Assembly (NCBI GenBank): GCA_035248685.1
Contig: DATFHF010000082.1
Span: 1-64,000, forward strand
From: Jatrophihabitans_A sp035248685
GTDB taxonomy: Bacteria; Actinomycetota; Actinomycetes; Mycobacteriales; Jatrophihabitantaceae
DNA length: 64,000 nt
Direction: 5' to 3'
A model generated the notes under the pieces. It was given only the letters and a program-made list of their open reading frames with translations, searched no databases and had not been told where the DNA came from. Shown here piece after piece: positions 1 to 8,194 of this stretch (the stretch's first letter is position 1; each line of letters starts with the position of its first letter). Both the position numbers and the translations under genes were made by a program.

Positions 1-1890
1 CAGCAGACCGGGCGTGATCAGCTCGCGCAGCGAATCCCGGGTGCAGATGTCGACCACCCGGCCGTACTCCGGCCGTTCGGTGCCGTCCATGATGCCGGGC
101 CGGGTACGGAACTGGTTGCGCACCTCGAACACCACCGCACCTGCCGCGCGGGACACCGCGTTGATGGCCAGCCCGGAGAACATGAACACCACGGCCGCGC
201 CGATGATCACCCCGACCAGGGTGTTCGGGCTGACGATGGTGTTCAGGAAGTTGGTGTTGTTGGCGATATCGCTGGTCTCCTTGCCGGCCTTCTCGACGCC
301 CTGCCGGATGGCGTCCTGGTAGGAGCCGAACAGCGCGGTCGCGGCCAGCACCGCGGTGGCGATCGCGATGCCCTTGGTGATGGCCTTGGTGGTGTTGCCC
401 ACCGCGTCCAACTCGGTGAGGATCTGCGCGCCGTCGCCGCTGACGTCCCCGGACATTTCGGCGATGCCCTGGGCGTTGTCGGAGACCGGACCGAAGGTGT
501 CCATGGCGACGATCACGCCGACCGTGGTGAGCAGGCCGCAGCCGGCCAGCGCCACCGCGAACAGCGCCACCGACACCGACGCGCCGCCGAGCAGGAAGGC
601 GCCGAACACCGCGGCCGCGATCACGAGGGCGGTGTAGACGGCGGACTCGAAGCCGACCGAGATGCCGGACAGGATCACCGTCGCCGGGCCGGTCAGTGAG
701 GTCTTGCCGACGTCCTGCACCGCCTTGTGCTCGGTGCCGGTGAAGACACCGGTCAGCCACAGGATGATCGAGGCGAGCACGATGCCGATCAGCACCGCGA
801 TGATCGCGATCAGCGCCGGGTTGCCCTTGTGATTGGCCAGTGCGGCGCCGTTGACGTCCAGGCCGATGCCCTTGAGCTTGCCGAAGTGGCTCGGCAGGTA
901 GCTGAACGCGGCGATCGCGCACAGAATCGCGGAGATGCCGGCGGAGATGTAGAAGCTGCGGTTGATGGTGGTCAGGCCGCCCTCATTGGCCCGCGACCGG
1001 GTGATGAAGACGCCGATGATGGCGGTGATCACGCCGATGGCCGGGACGATCAGCGGGAACAGCAGACCCTTGGTGCCGTAGGCCACCGAGCCGAGGATCA
1101 GCGAGGCGACCAGGGTCACCGCGTAGGACTCGAACAGGTCGGCCGCCATGCCGGCGCAGTCACCCACGTTGTCACCGACGTTATCGGCGATGGTGGCGGC
1201 GTTGCGCGGGTCGTCCTCGGGAATGCCAGCCTCGACCTTGCCGACCAGGTCGGCGCCGACATCGGCGGCCTTGGTGAAGATGCCGCCACCGACACGCATG
1301 AACATGGCCAGCGTGGCCGCGCCGAAGCCGAAGCCCTCGAGCACCTTGGGAGCGTGGTTGGTGTACACCAGCACCACGATGGAGGCGCCGAGCAGGCCGA
1401 GCCCGACGGTGGCCATGCCGACCGCGCCGCCGGTGCGGAAGGCGATTCGGGTGGCCCGCTCGCGGCCCGCGGTGTTGGCGGCGGCCGCCACTCGCAGGTT
1501 GGCCCGAGTGGCCAGCCACATGCCGAAGTAGCCGATGGAACCGGAGAACGCGGCGCCAACCAGGAAGAAGATGGAGCGCCCGATCCGCTCGCCGGCATCG
1601 TCGGCCGGCAGCGCGAACAGCACCAAGAACACCACGACCACCACGACGCTGAGCGTGCGGAACTGGCGCTTGAGGTAGGCCTGCGCGCCCTCCTGCACCG
1701 CCTCGGCGATCCGGATCATGTTGGGCGTGCCCTGATCGGCCGACAGCACCTCGCGGAACAGGACGAACGAGAAGGCCAGCGCGATCAGGGCTACCACCCC
1801 GACCACGGTGACCAGCCCCCGGTCACCGCCAGAGAAGGCAGCGGCTACCCCCTCCCCCGCCGGGGCGGCAATCGAATAGGACAAAGCCAT
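1..1890 (-). CDS. hppA: Membrane-bound proton-translocating pyrophosphatase, K+-independent (3' end outside window)
   Basis: Integral membrane pump that couples hydrolysis of pyrophosphate to proton export across the cytoplasmic membrane. Translation of the minus strand from ATG 1890 gives 630 residues before the window ends, with many hydrophobic helices. The substrate-binding motif DVGADLVGKVE and the acidic stretch DNVGDNVGDCAG, both hallmarks of the family, are intact. The cation-dependence motif reads GNTTKA (around 383-400); lysine rather than alanine here marks the K+-independent class. A GGAG ribosome site lies about nine bases before the ATG. The C-terminus is missing only because the window stops. 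In Streptomyces this gene sits near bldG, as here. Confidence 0.97.
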   Translation of the reverse strand, partial: MALSYSIAAPAGEGVAAAFSGGDRGLVTVVGVVALIALAFSFVLFREVLSADQGTPNMIRIAEAVQEGAQAYLKRQFRTLSVVVVVVFLVLFALPADDAGERIGRSIFFLVGAAFSGSIGYFGMWLATRANLRVAAAANTAGRERATRIAFRTGGAVGMATVGLGLLGASIVVLVYTNHAPKVLEGFGFGAATLAMFMRVGGGIFTKAADVGADLVGKVEAGIPEDDPRNAATIADNVGDNVGDCAGMAADLFESYAVTLVASLILGSVAYGTKGLLFPLIVPAIGVITAIIGVFITRSRANEGGLTTINRSFYISAGISAILCAIAAFSYLPSHFGKLKGIGLDVNGAALANHKGNPALIAIIAVLIGIVLASIILWLTGVFTGTEHKAVQDVGKTSLTGPATVILSGISVGFESAVYTALVIAAAVFGAFLLGGASVSVALFAVALAGCGLLTTVGVIVAMDTFGPVSDNAQGIAEMSGDVSGDGAQILTELDAVGNTTKAITKGIAIATAVLAATALFGSYQDAIRQGVEKAGKETSDIANNTNFLNTIVSPNTLVGVIIGAAVVFMFSGLAINAVSRAAGAVVFEVRNQFRTRPGIMDGTERPEYGRVVDICTRDSLRELITPGLL

Positions 1891-2107
1891 AACGCAGGAC
1901 TCCTTCAGCGATCGAGATCGGTAAGCAGATCACCCGACAGCGTCGGCGCGGGTTCACCCGCGCACGAGGAGAGTGGCAGGTATGGCAGCGCTGTCGTAGC
2001 GGCTGCGGCGGAGTCTAGGGTACGCGGCCGGCCCGCGCTCGAAGCCGGGTCCCCTACCCGGTCGAAGGTGGCAAATCGCCGATGCGCGGGTTGCCTGGCT
2101 AACTCGC

Positions 2108-2443
2108 TCAGCTGGTGGTTGCCTGAGCCAGCGTCGGATGGATCTCGAACACTTCGTGCAGGCCGGTGATCCGGAACACCTTGAGCAACCGCTCGCTGGT
2201 GCAAACCAGGCGCAGCGAGGCGCCGGCGGCGTTGGCATGGTTGCGGGCCGCGACCAGCGCACCCAAGCCGGTTGAATCGATGAAGGACAGCCGACTCAGG
2301 TCGGCCACCACCGACGGGTGACCGGAGTCCAGCACGCTGATCAGTCGGTCACGCAACTCCGGCGCGGTGTGCACGTCGGCTTCGCCGTGTACCTCGACGA
2401 CCACGTGATGATCGACCGTGTGCTCGGTCAAGCTCAGGTCCAC
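2108..2443 (-). CDS. bldG: BldG-type anti-sigma factor antagonist (STAS domain)
   Basis: A 111-residue single STAS-domain protein. The phosphorylation loop reads FIDSTGLGALV, with the conserved serine that a partner kinase/anti-sigma factor would phosphorylate. The late motifs SLRLVC and LLKVFRITGL match the Streptomyces BldG subgroup as I remember it. I chose GTG 2443 (V-D-L-S-L) because GAGAGG stands about eight bases upstream and the longer open frame adds only low-complexity arginine-rich sequence. Its usual neighbours, an anti-sigma kinase and a DEAD-box helicase, are absent; an AraC gene follows instead. BldG identity is inferred from sequence pattern and from proximity to hppA. Confidence 0.85.
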   Translation of the reverse strand: MDLSLTEHTVDHHVVVEVHGEADVHTAPELRDRLISVLDSGHPSVVADLSRLSFIDSTGLGALVAARNHANAAGASLRLVCTSERLLKVFRITGLHEVFEIHPTLAQATTS

Positions 2444-2572
2444 GACGGCCCCTCTCGGACACCTCGACGCGCGACGGGCCGGTCGCCTCGGGCCGGCACG
2501 CGGGTGCCGGCGCGTCAACCAGCACGGACAGGCACATCGTGCCACAGGTGGCCCTTCCGGTAGGGCGGTGGA

Positions 2573-3562
2573 TCACGCTGCGCTGGCAACCCCCGGGTGG
2601 GTTAGCCGAGGCAGCGTGGAACTGCTCTTCGTCCGGGCCGCGGCTTCACCCAGACCGCGACCATTCGGCGGCGGTCCGAACAGGGTGGCGATCGGTGGGG
2701 TCAACGGGCCGGGCGGGGCCAATCGCAGTGACGGCGCTCCGGCAATCTCATCCTTGCGCACCCGAATCGGAGCCAGGGTGGTGGCGAGCAATGCCGTCTT
2801 CTGGTCGGTGGAATGGTCACCGGAAGTATTCCGTCGGCTACCGATAGCCACTAAATGCCACAGGCCCACCGGGATATTTTGAATATAAACCTCGATTGCC
2901 TCGGACGCGGCGATAGTGTGGCAGGCCACCGGGCCGGATTGCGGCGCCATGCTATCGAATACGCCGACCAGCAGTTCGGTGGAATCCGTCCCACTCGGCA
3001 ACTGAAGCGAGCCGACGATCGCACCGGTGGTCTCGACGGGACGCCGACCGCTGCACTCGGCCGCGGCAACGGTGGCAGCCGATGGGATCCGGACTCCACA
3101 TGGGCCGATCAACGCCAGCAGTCGGTTGACCGACGGATCGCGGAAGGCGCTCGGCGACACACCGGTGGCATTGGTGAACCTGGTGGTAAAAGTACCGACG
3201 CTGCTATATCCGACTGACGTCACTACATCCACTATTGACATATCCGACGTGGCCAGCAACCTTTTCGCGTGATAAAGCCGGACAGCCGTCAGGAATTGTC
3301 CCGGCGGCATGCCCGCTTTCTTGTGGAATAACCGCGTGAAATGAAAGGTGCTATAGCAGGCCTCAGCCGCTAGGTCTTGAAGTGTGAGCGGTTCCTGATA
3401 ACGGCGATGAATCATCGCAATTACTCGCTCGACCGCACTGTGGGTCTTTTCCTGCGCCGGCAGGTCGGCGGCCTGCGGCCGTGCATAGTCAGGGCGCAGC
3501 CTGGGGGTGCTGTCGACCGGAACCGTGCGCAATGCATCGTGCACCGCAGCGTTCGGAGGCAT
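2573..3562 (-). CDS. AraC-family transcriptional regulator with N-terminal DNA-binding domain
   Basis: A 329-residue regulator. Residues about 45-140 form the double helix-turn-helix of AraC/XylS proteins (motifs EPLTLQDLAAEACYSTFHFT and GYSSVGTFTTRFTNATGVSP). The remaining C-terminal 180 residues are a probable ligand-binding domain that I cannot assign. DNA binding at the N-terminus, with an effector domain after it, is the arrangement of the SoxS/Rob-like subgroup. The gene is divergent from the flavin monooxygenase at 4002 across a 439-bp gap, so it is the natural candidate regulator of the oxidative cluster that follows. The start is the first ATG; a weak GGTGA precedes it. Confidence 0.85.
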   Translation of the reverse strand: MPPNAAVHDALRTVPVDSTPRLRPDYARPQAADLPAQEKTHSAVERVIAMIHRRYQEPLTLQDLAAEACYSTFHFTRLFHKKAGMPPGQFLTAVRLYHAKRLLATSDMSIVDVVTSVGYSSVGTFTTRFTNATGVSPSAFRDPSVNRLLALIGPCGVRIPSAATVAAAECSGRRPVETTGAIVGSLQLPSGTDSTELLVGVFDSMAPQSGPVACHTIAASEAIEVYIQNIPVGLWHLVAIGSRRNTSGDHSTDQKTALLATTLAPIRVRKDEIAGAPSLRLAPPGPLTPPIATLFGPPPNGRGLGEAAARTKSSSTLPRLTHPGVASAA

Positions 3563-4001
3563 ACAAAATCACCACAATTGGGGGTAGAGGGGGCGTCGCC
3601 TCCAGGTTATGCATGCCTACCGCCCGCGCATCCTCTCCGACGTTGCTCAGGTTTCGCACGCCCGGCGTGGGTCTGGAATCCCGACTATCTAGAAGTACAA
3701 ATCCTTGTGAAGATTTGCGCTACCCATGAGTAGATGCCTTCCAAATTGCCCTGTCCCAGCTGCCGTGAGAGGAGCCGATAATTGCTGATCGTGCTATCTC
3801 CCAAGATAACCTGCCGACCGGCGCCAAGCCTTATCCGACGTGTCGTGCGGCCCGAAATCTCTGCGAACGTCGCAGGCGAGGAGACGTTTGGCGGCTCCTC
3901 CGGATGCCAGTGTTGGGCGCGATGCAATCGGTAGGTGGATTCAGACACCGGGCGATGGTCGGGCGACCACGCTAAGTCGATTCTCAGCACAGGAGGAACT
4001 G
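3563..4001. promoter_or_regulatory. Divergent intergenic region between AraC regulator and monooxygenase
   Basis: A 439-bp gap with no convincing gene. It should hold both promoters and the AraC operator. CAAATC (3698-3703) and GATTTG (3712-3717) form a 6-bp inverted repeat with an 8-bp spacer, a possible regulator site. The sequence here is AT-richer than the flanking genes. A strong AGGAGG at 3991-3996 is the ribosome site of the monooxygenase. I could not place promoter hexamers with confidence. Confidence 0.4.
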
Positions 4002-5183
4002 GTGACTGCAACAATCGAAGACAGCCGAGCTCGCCTCGTATCGCGGATAGCCGAGCTCCGACCAGCCCTAGCGGACAAGGCTGGATGGACCGAAGAGAAG
4101 GGTCGTCTGCACGAGGAGACCCTCGAGCTGCTGGCCGACGCAGGCGTGTTCCGCATGCGCGTGCCCCGCCGCTACGGTGGTTTGGAGTGCGACACCCGCA
4201 CACTGGTGGACGTCGGCACCGAGCTAGGCCGGGCAAGTGGCTCGATCGGCTGGACCGCATCGGTCTACTGGATCCCGACCTGGATGGTGGGGCTGTTCCC
4301 GGACCAGGTCCAGGAAGAGGTCTTTTCCACCCCGGACGTCCGGATCTGCGGAACACTCAGCCCGTCGGCCATGGCGGCGCCGGTACCCGGCGGGGTCGTG
4401 GTCAACGGCAAGTGGGGCTTCACCACCGGGGCCCTGCACAGCCACTGGCAAGAGATTCTGGCGGTGCAGGTGTCGCCGGACGCCGAGCCGATGCCGATCA
4501 TGGCGGTGGTGCCGAGCTCCGAGCTGACCGTCATTAACGACTGGGATACCTCGGCACTGCGCGGCACCGGCAGCGTCACCACGGTGGCGCAGGATCTGTT
4601 CGTGCCGGCCGAGCGGGTGGTGCCGCTGCCGGTCATCCTTCAGGGCCAGAGCATGTCGGCGCACGCCGCGGAGTCCATGATCCACGGGGCGCCGCTGCTG
4701 CCGGTGGCCTCAGCGTCCTCGGTCGGCACCGCGCTCGGGCTGGCCATCGCCGCGCGGGATCTCTTCATCGGACGGCTGCCGGAGCGCAAGATCACCTACA
4801 CCGACTACATCAGCCAGGCGGAGGCTCCGCTGACCCACCACCAGGTCGCGCACGCGAGCATGAAGATCGATGAGGCGGTTTTCCACGCCGAACGGCTGGC
4901 CGACCTGGTCGACACCAAGACCGCCACGCACGAGCAGTGGTCGCTGGAGGAGCGGATTACCGCACGGGCCGACATGGGCGCGGCGGTGCGACTGGCCAAG
5001 GAGGCGGTCGACCTGCTGGCCACCGCCAGCGGCGGTTCGTCGGTGTACAGCTCGCACCCGATGCGTGGCATCCAGCAGGACGTGCAGGCCATTAGCCTGC
5101 ATGCCCTGATGAACCCGGACACCAACGCCGAGCTGTACGGCCGGGTGCTGTGCGGGCAGGCGCCGAACAGCCTGTACATCTAA
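4002..5183 (+). CDS. Acyl-CoA dehydrogenase-fold flavin monooxygenase (HsaA/HpaB type, group D)
   Basis: A 393-residue flavoprotein of the acyl-CoA dehydrogenase fold, of the branch that includes two-component flavin monooxygenases such as HsaA. The N-terminal helical domain (LHEETLELLADAGVFRMRVP, then RRYGG), the central beta domain (GKWGFTTGALHSHW) and the C-terminal four-helix domain with GGSSVYSSHPMRG are all present. Such enzymes usually use reduced flavin from a separate reductase to hydroxylate aromatic or polyketide substrates; no reductase gene is visible here. Start GTG 4002 is set by a perfect AGGAGG six bases upstream; upstream sequence in the same frame lacks coding character. 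A strong hairpin follows directly. Confidence 0.85.
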   Translation: MTATIEDSRARLVSRIAELRPALADKAGWTEEKGRLHEETLELLADAGVFRMRVPRRYGGLECDTRTLVDVGTELGRASGSIGWTASVYWIPTWMVGLFPDQVQEEVFSTPDVRICGTLSPSAMAAPVPGGVVVNGKWGFTTGALHSHWQEILAVQVSPDAEPMPIMAVVPSSELTVINDWDTSALRGTGSVTTVAQDLFVPAERVVPLPVILQGQSMSAHAAESMIHGAPLLPVASASSVGTALGLAIAARDLFIGRLPERKITYTDYISQAEAPLTHHQVAHASMKIDEAVFHAERLADLVDTKTATHEQWSLEERITARADMGAAVRLAKEAVDLLATASGGSSVYSSHPMRGIQQDVQAISLHALMNPDTNAELYGRVLCGQAPNSLYI

Positions 5184-5190
5184 GGCGATC

Positions 5191-5229
5191 GTGCAAATTC
5201 CTCCGGTTGGGAACCGGAGGAATTTGCAC
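5191..5229. terminator. Perfect 18-bp hairpin terminator between convergent genes
   Basis: GTGCAAATTCCTCCGGTT (5191-5208), a GGG loop, then its exact complement (5212-5229). It lies between the monooxygenase stop and the convergent epoxide-hydrolase stop at 5242. It is probably a bidirectional terminator. Transcripts reading through from either side would fold identically. Confidence 0.85.
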
Positions 5230-5241
5230 GTTCGGAAAAGC

Positions 5242-6405
5242 TCAGCCGAAGTCCAGCTGCTCAGCCACGAACGCGCGGATGTCGCCGACCAGATCGGCCG
5301 GTCGCTCCATCGCATTGAAGTGACCGCCGTGCTCGAACTCGCTCCAGTGACACAGGGTGGGGATGATCTTCTCTGCCCACCGCCGGATCGGCTGGGACGG
5401 ATCGTCTTGGAAGTTGGCCACCCCGACCGGGACGATCAACGGCCACGGACCGCCCCAGGTCCGCACGAAATCCTCGGTCAGGTGCGCGGACTCGTAGTAG
5501 ATCTGCGCGCTCGAACCGGCCGTTGCGGTAAGCCAGTAGATCATCACGTTGGTCAGCAACTGATCGCGGTCGAACACGTCCTCCGGGGCGTCGGTGGCAC
5601 CCGACCACTCCTTGAACTTCTCGACGATCCAGGCCAGCTGGCCGACCGGTGAGTCGGTGAGCGCGTAGGACATCGTCTGCGGACGGGTGGACTGCAGCTT
5701 CTGGAAGCCGAAACCATCCTCGGCGAACTGCATGGCTCGGCCCAGGCGGGCTTGCTCCGCCGGCTCCAGATCCGCTAGCGCCTCGGGACCGGACGGGAAC
5801 GTGACGATCATGCCCACGTGCACGCCAGCGACGTGCTGCGGATCGGTCAGGCCCAACTGGAGCGAGATCGGCATGCCCCAGTCACCACCTTGCGCGACGT
5901 AGCGCCCGTATCCGAGCTGGCTCATCAGGCTGGCCCAGGCCCGCGCGATCCGGGCGACGTCCCACCCCTGGTCCTTGGTCGGACCGGAGAAACCGAAGCC
6001 CGGGATGGTGGGTATCACCAGGTGGAAGGCGAGTGAGCAGTCATCACCGTGCGCACGCGGATCCGACAATGGCCCGATCAGGTCGAGGAATTCCACGAAG
6101 GATCCGGGCCAGCTGTGGGTGAGCAGTAGCGGCACCGCGTCCGGCTCGGGCGAGCGCACGTGCAGGAAGTGCACGTTCTCACCGTCGATCTCAGTGGTGA
6201 ACTGATCGTAGGAGTTCAGTCGAGCCTCGGCCGCTCGCCAGTCATAGCTGTTCTGCCAGTACTGACAGAGTTCCTGCAGGTAGCCACGAGGAATGCCCCG
6301 AGACCAGCCCGGCACCGGTCCGGCATCCGGCCACCGAGTGATAGCGAGCCGTTGTCGAAGGTCGTCCAGTTCTTGCTGTGCGATCTCAATCCGAAATGGC
6401 TTCAT
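5242..6405 (-). CDS. Epoxide hydrolase (EHN-domain, microsomal type), catalytically intact
   Basis: A 387-residue alpha/beta hydrolase with the N-terminal EHN lid domain of microsomal-type epoxide hydrolases. The oxyanion motif reads HSWPG (residues 97-101; HGWP is more usual). The nucleophile is Asp175 in QGGDWG, the acid is probably Asp335 in NFQDD, and the base is His362 in GGHFNAMERP. It should therefore open epoxides to diols. It is divergent from the FAD monooxygenase pair and convergent with the flavin monooxygenase, so an oxidise-then-hydrolyse pathway is plausible. About 390 residues is the normal length. Substrate unknown. Confidence 0.9.
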   Translation of the reverse strand: MKPFRIEIAQQELDDLRQRLAITRWPDAGPVPGWSRGIPRGYLQELCQYWQNSYDWRAAEARLNSYDQFTTEIDGENVHFLHVRSPEPDAVPLLLTHSWPGSFVEFLDLIGPLSDPRAHGDDCSLAFHLVIPTIPGFGFSGPTKDQGWDVARIARAWASLMSQLGYGRYVAQGGDWGMPISLQLGLTDPQHVAGVHVGMIVTFPSGPEALADLEPAEQARLGRAMQFAEDGFGFQKLQSTRPQTMSYALTDSPVGQLAWIVEKFKEWSGATDAPEDVFDRDQLLTNVMIYWLTATAGSSAQIYYESAHLTEDFVRTWGGPWPLIVPVGVANFQDDPSQPIRRWAEKIIPTLCHWSEFEHGGHFNAMERPADLVGDIRAFVAEQLDFG

Positions 6406-6616
6406 CGGCTCTCTTTCGTCTAGTGACTTGTGACAAACGCAGACTTGTCCGCCGAAGTTCGTCCCCAGAATTGCCCAACCGCACTGCCGGGCTCATCTCC
6501 TGACCTGCCGATTTGTCAGCACGGATGGAGGCGTCCCGGTCGCTGTGCCTGGCCAGGATGGAGTACGAGTCAGGTCGCCCCGATCGACGTTTCACTCGAC
6601 TGGCAAAGAAGGTCAC

Positions 6617-6796
6617 ATGAACGCGCGAGTGCCCGTCGCATCAGCTTGGCCGCTGGAGAACCGGCCGATCATCGGTTCTGCGCCGGCTGCCGGCGCAATT
6701 GTCCGAGCGGCCGTGACCGGACCGGCCAACGGCCGCAAGGCAGAAGAAGTGAGGCGGTCGCCTTCGTCAATCATGGAAGGAACCTTTTGCAAATGA
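6617..6796 (+). CDS. Possible small leader ORF, translationally coupled to the FAD monooxygenase
   Basis: A 59-codon frame starting ATG 6617 after AGAAGG (about five bases upstream) and ending in a TGA that overlaps the ATG of the next gene (ATGA at 6793-6796). The peptide (MNARVPVASAWPLENRP...) resembles nothing I recognise. The overlap is the classic geometry for translational coupling and lies in an otherwise empty 387-bp divergent region. It may be a leader peptide or chance; the evidence is only the ribosome site and the overlap. Confidence 0.35.
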   Translation: MNARVPVASAWPLENRPIIGSAPAAGAIVRAAVTGPANGRKAEEVRRSPSSIMEGTFCK

Positions 6797-8127
6797 GTCG
6801 AGTCTTGGATGAGCGCGCCGTCGTGCTGGGCGCCGGCATAGCCGGGCTGCTTACCGCCCGAGTGCTGGCCGACCGGTATCGAGAGGTCATCGTCATCGAG
6901 CGCGACGAGATCACCGGTGTTGCCGACGCACGCAAAGGGGTTCCCCAGGGGCGGCACGCACACGCCCTGCTGGCTCGGGGGCAGCGGATCCTGGAGGAGC
7001 TTTTACCTGGACTGCAACAGGAACTGACCGACAGCGGCATCTATAGCTGTGACCTGGCGGGCAATCTGCGCTGGTACTTCAACGGCGCGCCGCTGCGCCA
7101 GATGGACTCGGGACTGCTCAGTGTTTCGGCGACCCGGCCGCAACTGGAGCAGCACGTTCGGCAGCGGGTTAGCGCGCTGCCCAACGTGCAACTGCGCGAA
7201 CAGACGTTGGTGAACCGTCTGGAATCGGCCGATGGGGGCAGCCGAATCGTCGGCGTGCAGGTGACCGGGGTGGCTGACGGATCCGAGCCTGAGCTGATCA
7301 ACGCCGAGTTGGTGGTGGATGCCACCGGTCGGGGCAGCCGAGCACCGGCCTGGTTGGCCGAGCTGGGCTACCAGCGTCCGGACGAGGAGAAGGTCACGAT
7401 CGATCTGGCCTACACCACCCGGCTGTTCAAGCTCGGCTCGAACCCGTACGACTCGGATCTGTCAATCAACTCGGTCGCCCGGCCGGAGAACCCGCGCGGC
7501 GCGTTCTTCCCCCGCCTGGACTCCGAGGTCGCGATGCTGTCGTTGACCGGCATTCTCGGCGACCACCCGCCGCGCGACGACGACGGCTTCCTGGAGTTCA
7601 CCAAGTCGTTGGATGCCAAGGAGATCTACGAGACCATCAAGGGCTCGGTGCCGGTGAGCGACGCGGTCACCTTCCATGTGCCGGCCAGCGTCCGGCGCCG
7701 GTACGACAAGCTCAACCGCTTCCCGGACGGTTTCCTGGTGATCGGTGACGGCGTGTGCTCGTTCAATCCGGTATACGGGCAGGGAATGACCGTCGCCGCG
7801 ATGGAAGCGGTAGCGCTAGGCAAACACATTGACCGCGGGCCGGTTCAGCCGATCCGGTTCTTCCGCGAATTGAAACCGATCGTGGACGTGCCGTGGGACA
7901 TCTCGGCCGGCGGCGACCTTGCCTTCCCCGCCGTGCAAGGCAAGCGCTCGCTCAAGGTGCGGATGGGCAACTTCTACATCTCCCGGCTGCACTCGGCCGC
8001 GCAGCGCGACGGCCGCTTCACCAAGGCGTTCTTCCGGGTCGCCGGCCTGGTCGACCCGCCGCAGGCACTGATGCGACCCAGCCTGATGCTCGGCATCTGG
8101 CGCACCCTGCGGTCCCGGGCCAACTGA
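6793..8127 (+). CDS. FAD-dependent monooxygenase/epoxidase, paralogue A
   Basis: A 444-residue flavoprotein. The N-terminal dinucleotide-binding motif is VVLGAGIAGLLTARVL (about residues 9-24), a central VVDATGRGSRAPAW follows, and the FAD phosphate-binding motif is GDGVCSFNPVYGQGM (about 321-335). The pattern recalls the squalene-epoxidase-like group that includes polyether epoxidases (MonCI, Lsd18); this is from memory and unverified. The start ATG 6793 fits the N-terminal nucleotide-binding strand and has GGAAGGA upstream. A close paralogue follows after 67 bases, so the two are co-transcribed. The two epoxide-hydrolase genes lie on either side on the opposite strand. Confidence 0.85.
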   Translation: MSRVLDERAVVLGAGIAGLLTARVLADRYREVIVIERDEITGVADARKGVPQGRHAHALLARGQRILEELLPGLQQELTDSGIYSCDLAGNLRWYFNGAPLRQMDSGLLSVSATRPQLEQHVRQRVSALPNVQLREQTLVNRLESADGGSRIVGVQVTGVADGSEPELINAELVVDATGRGSRAPAWLAELGYQRPDEEKVTIDLAYTTRLFKLGSNPYDSDLSINSVARPENPRGAFFPRLDSEVAMLSLTGILGDHPPRDDDGFLEFTKSLDAKEIYETIKGSVPVSDAVTFHVPASVRRRYDKLNRFPDGFLVIGDGVCSFNPVYGQGMTVAAMEAVALGKHIDRGPVQPIRFFRELKPIVDVPWDISAGGDLAFPAVQGKRSLKVRMGNFYISRLHSAAQRDGRFTKAFFRVAGLVDPPQALMRPSLMLGIWRTLRSRAN

Positions 8128-8194
8128 GATCCGGCAATCGAATCCTGACCGTTCGACACCGAGCCGGGCCGGCACCGGCCGTGAGGAGAGATCA

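Noticed and set aside
727..2169. A long plus-strand open frame opposite hppA
   Set aside because: Composition is low-complexity (Asp, His, Gly, Gln, Arg) and it is the mirror of a conserved pyrophosphatase; a high-GC antisense artefact.
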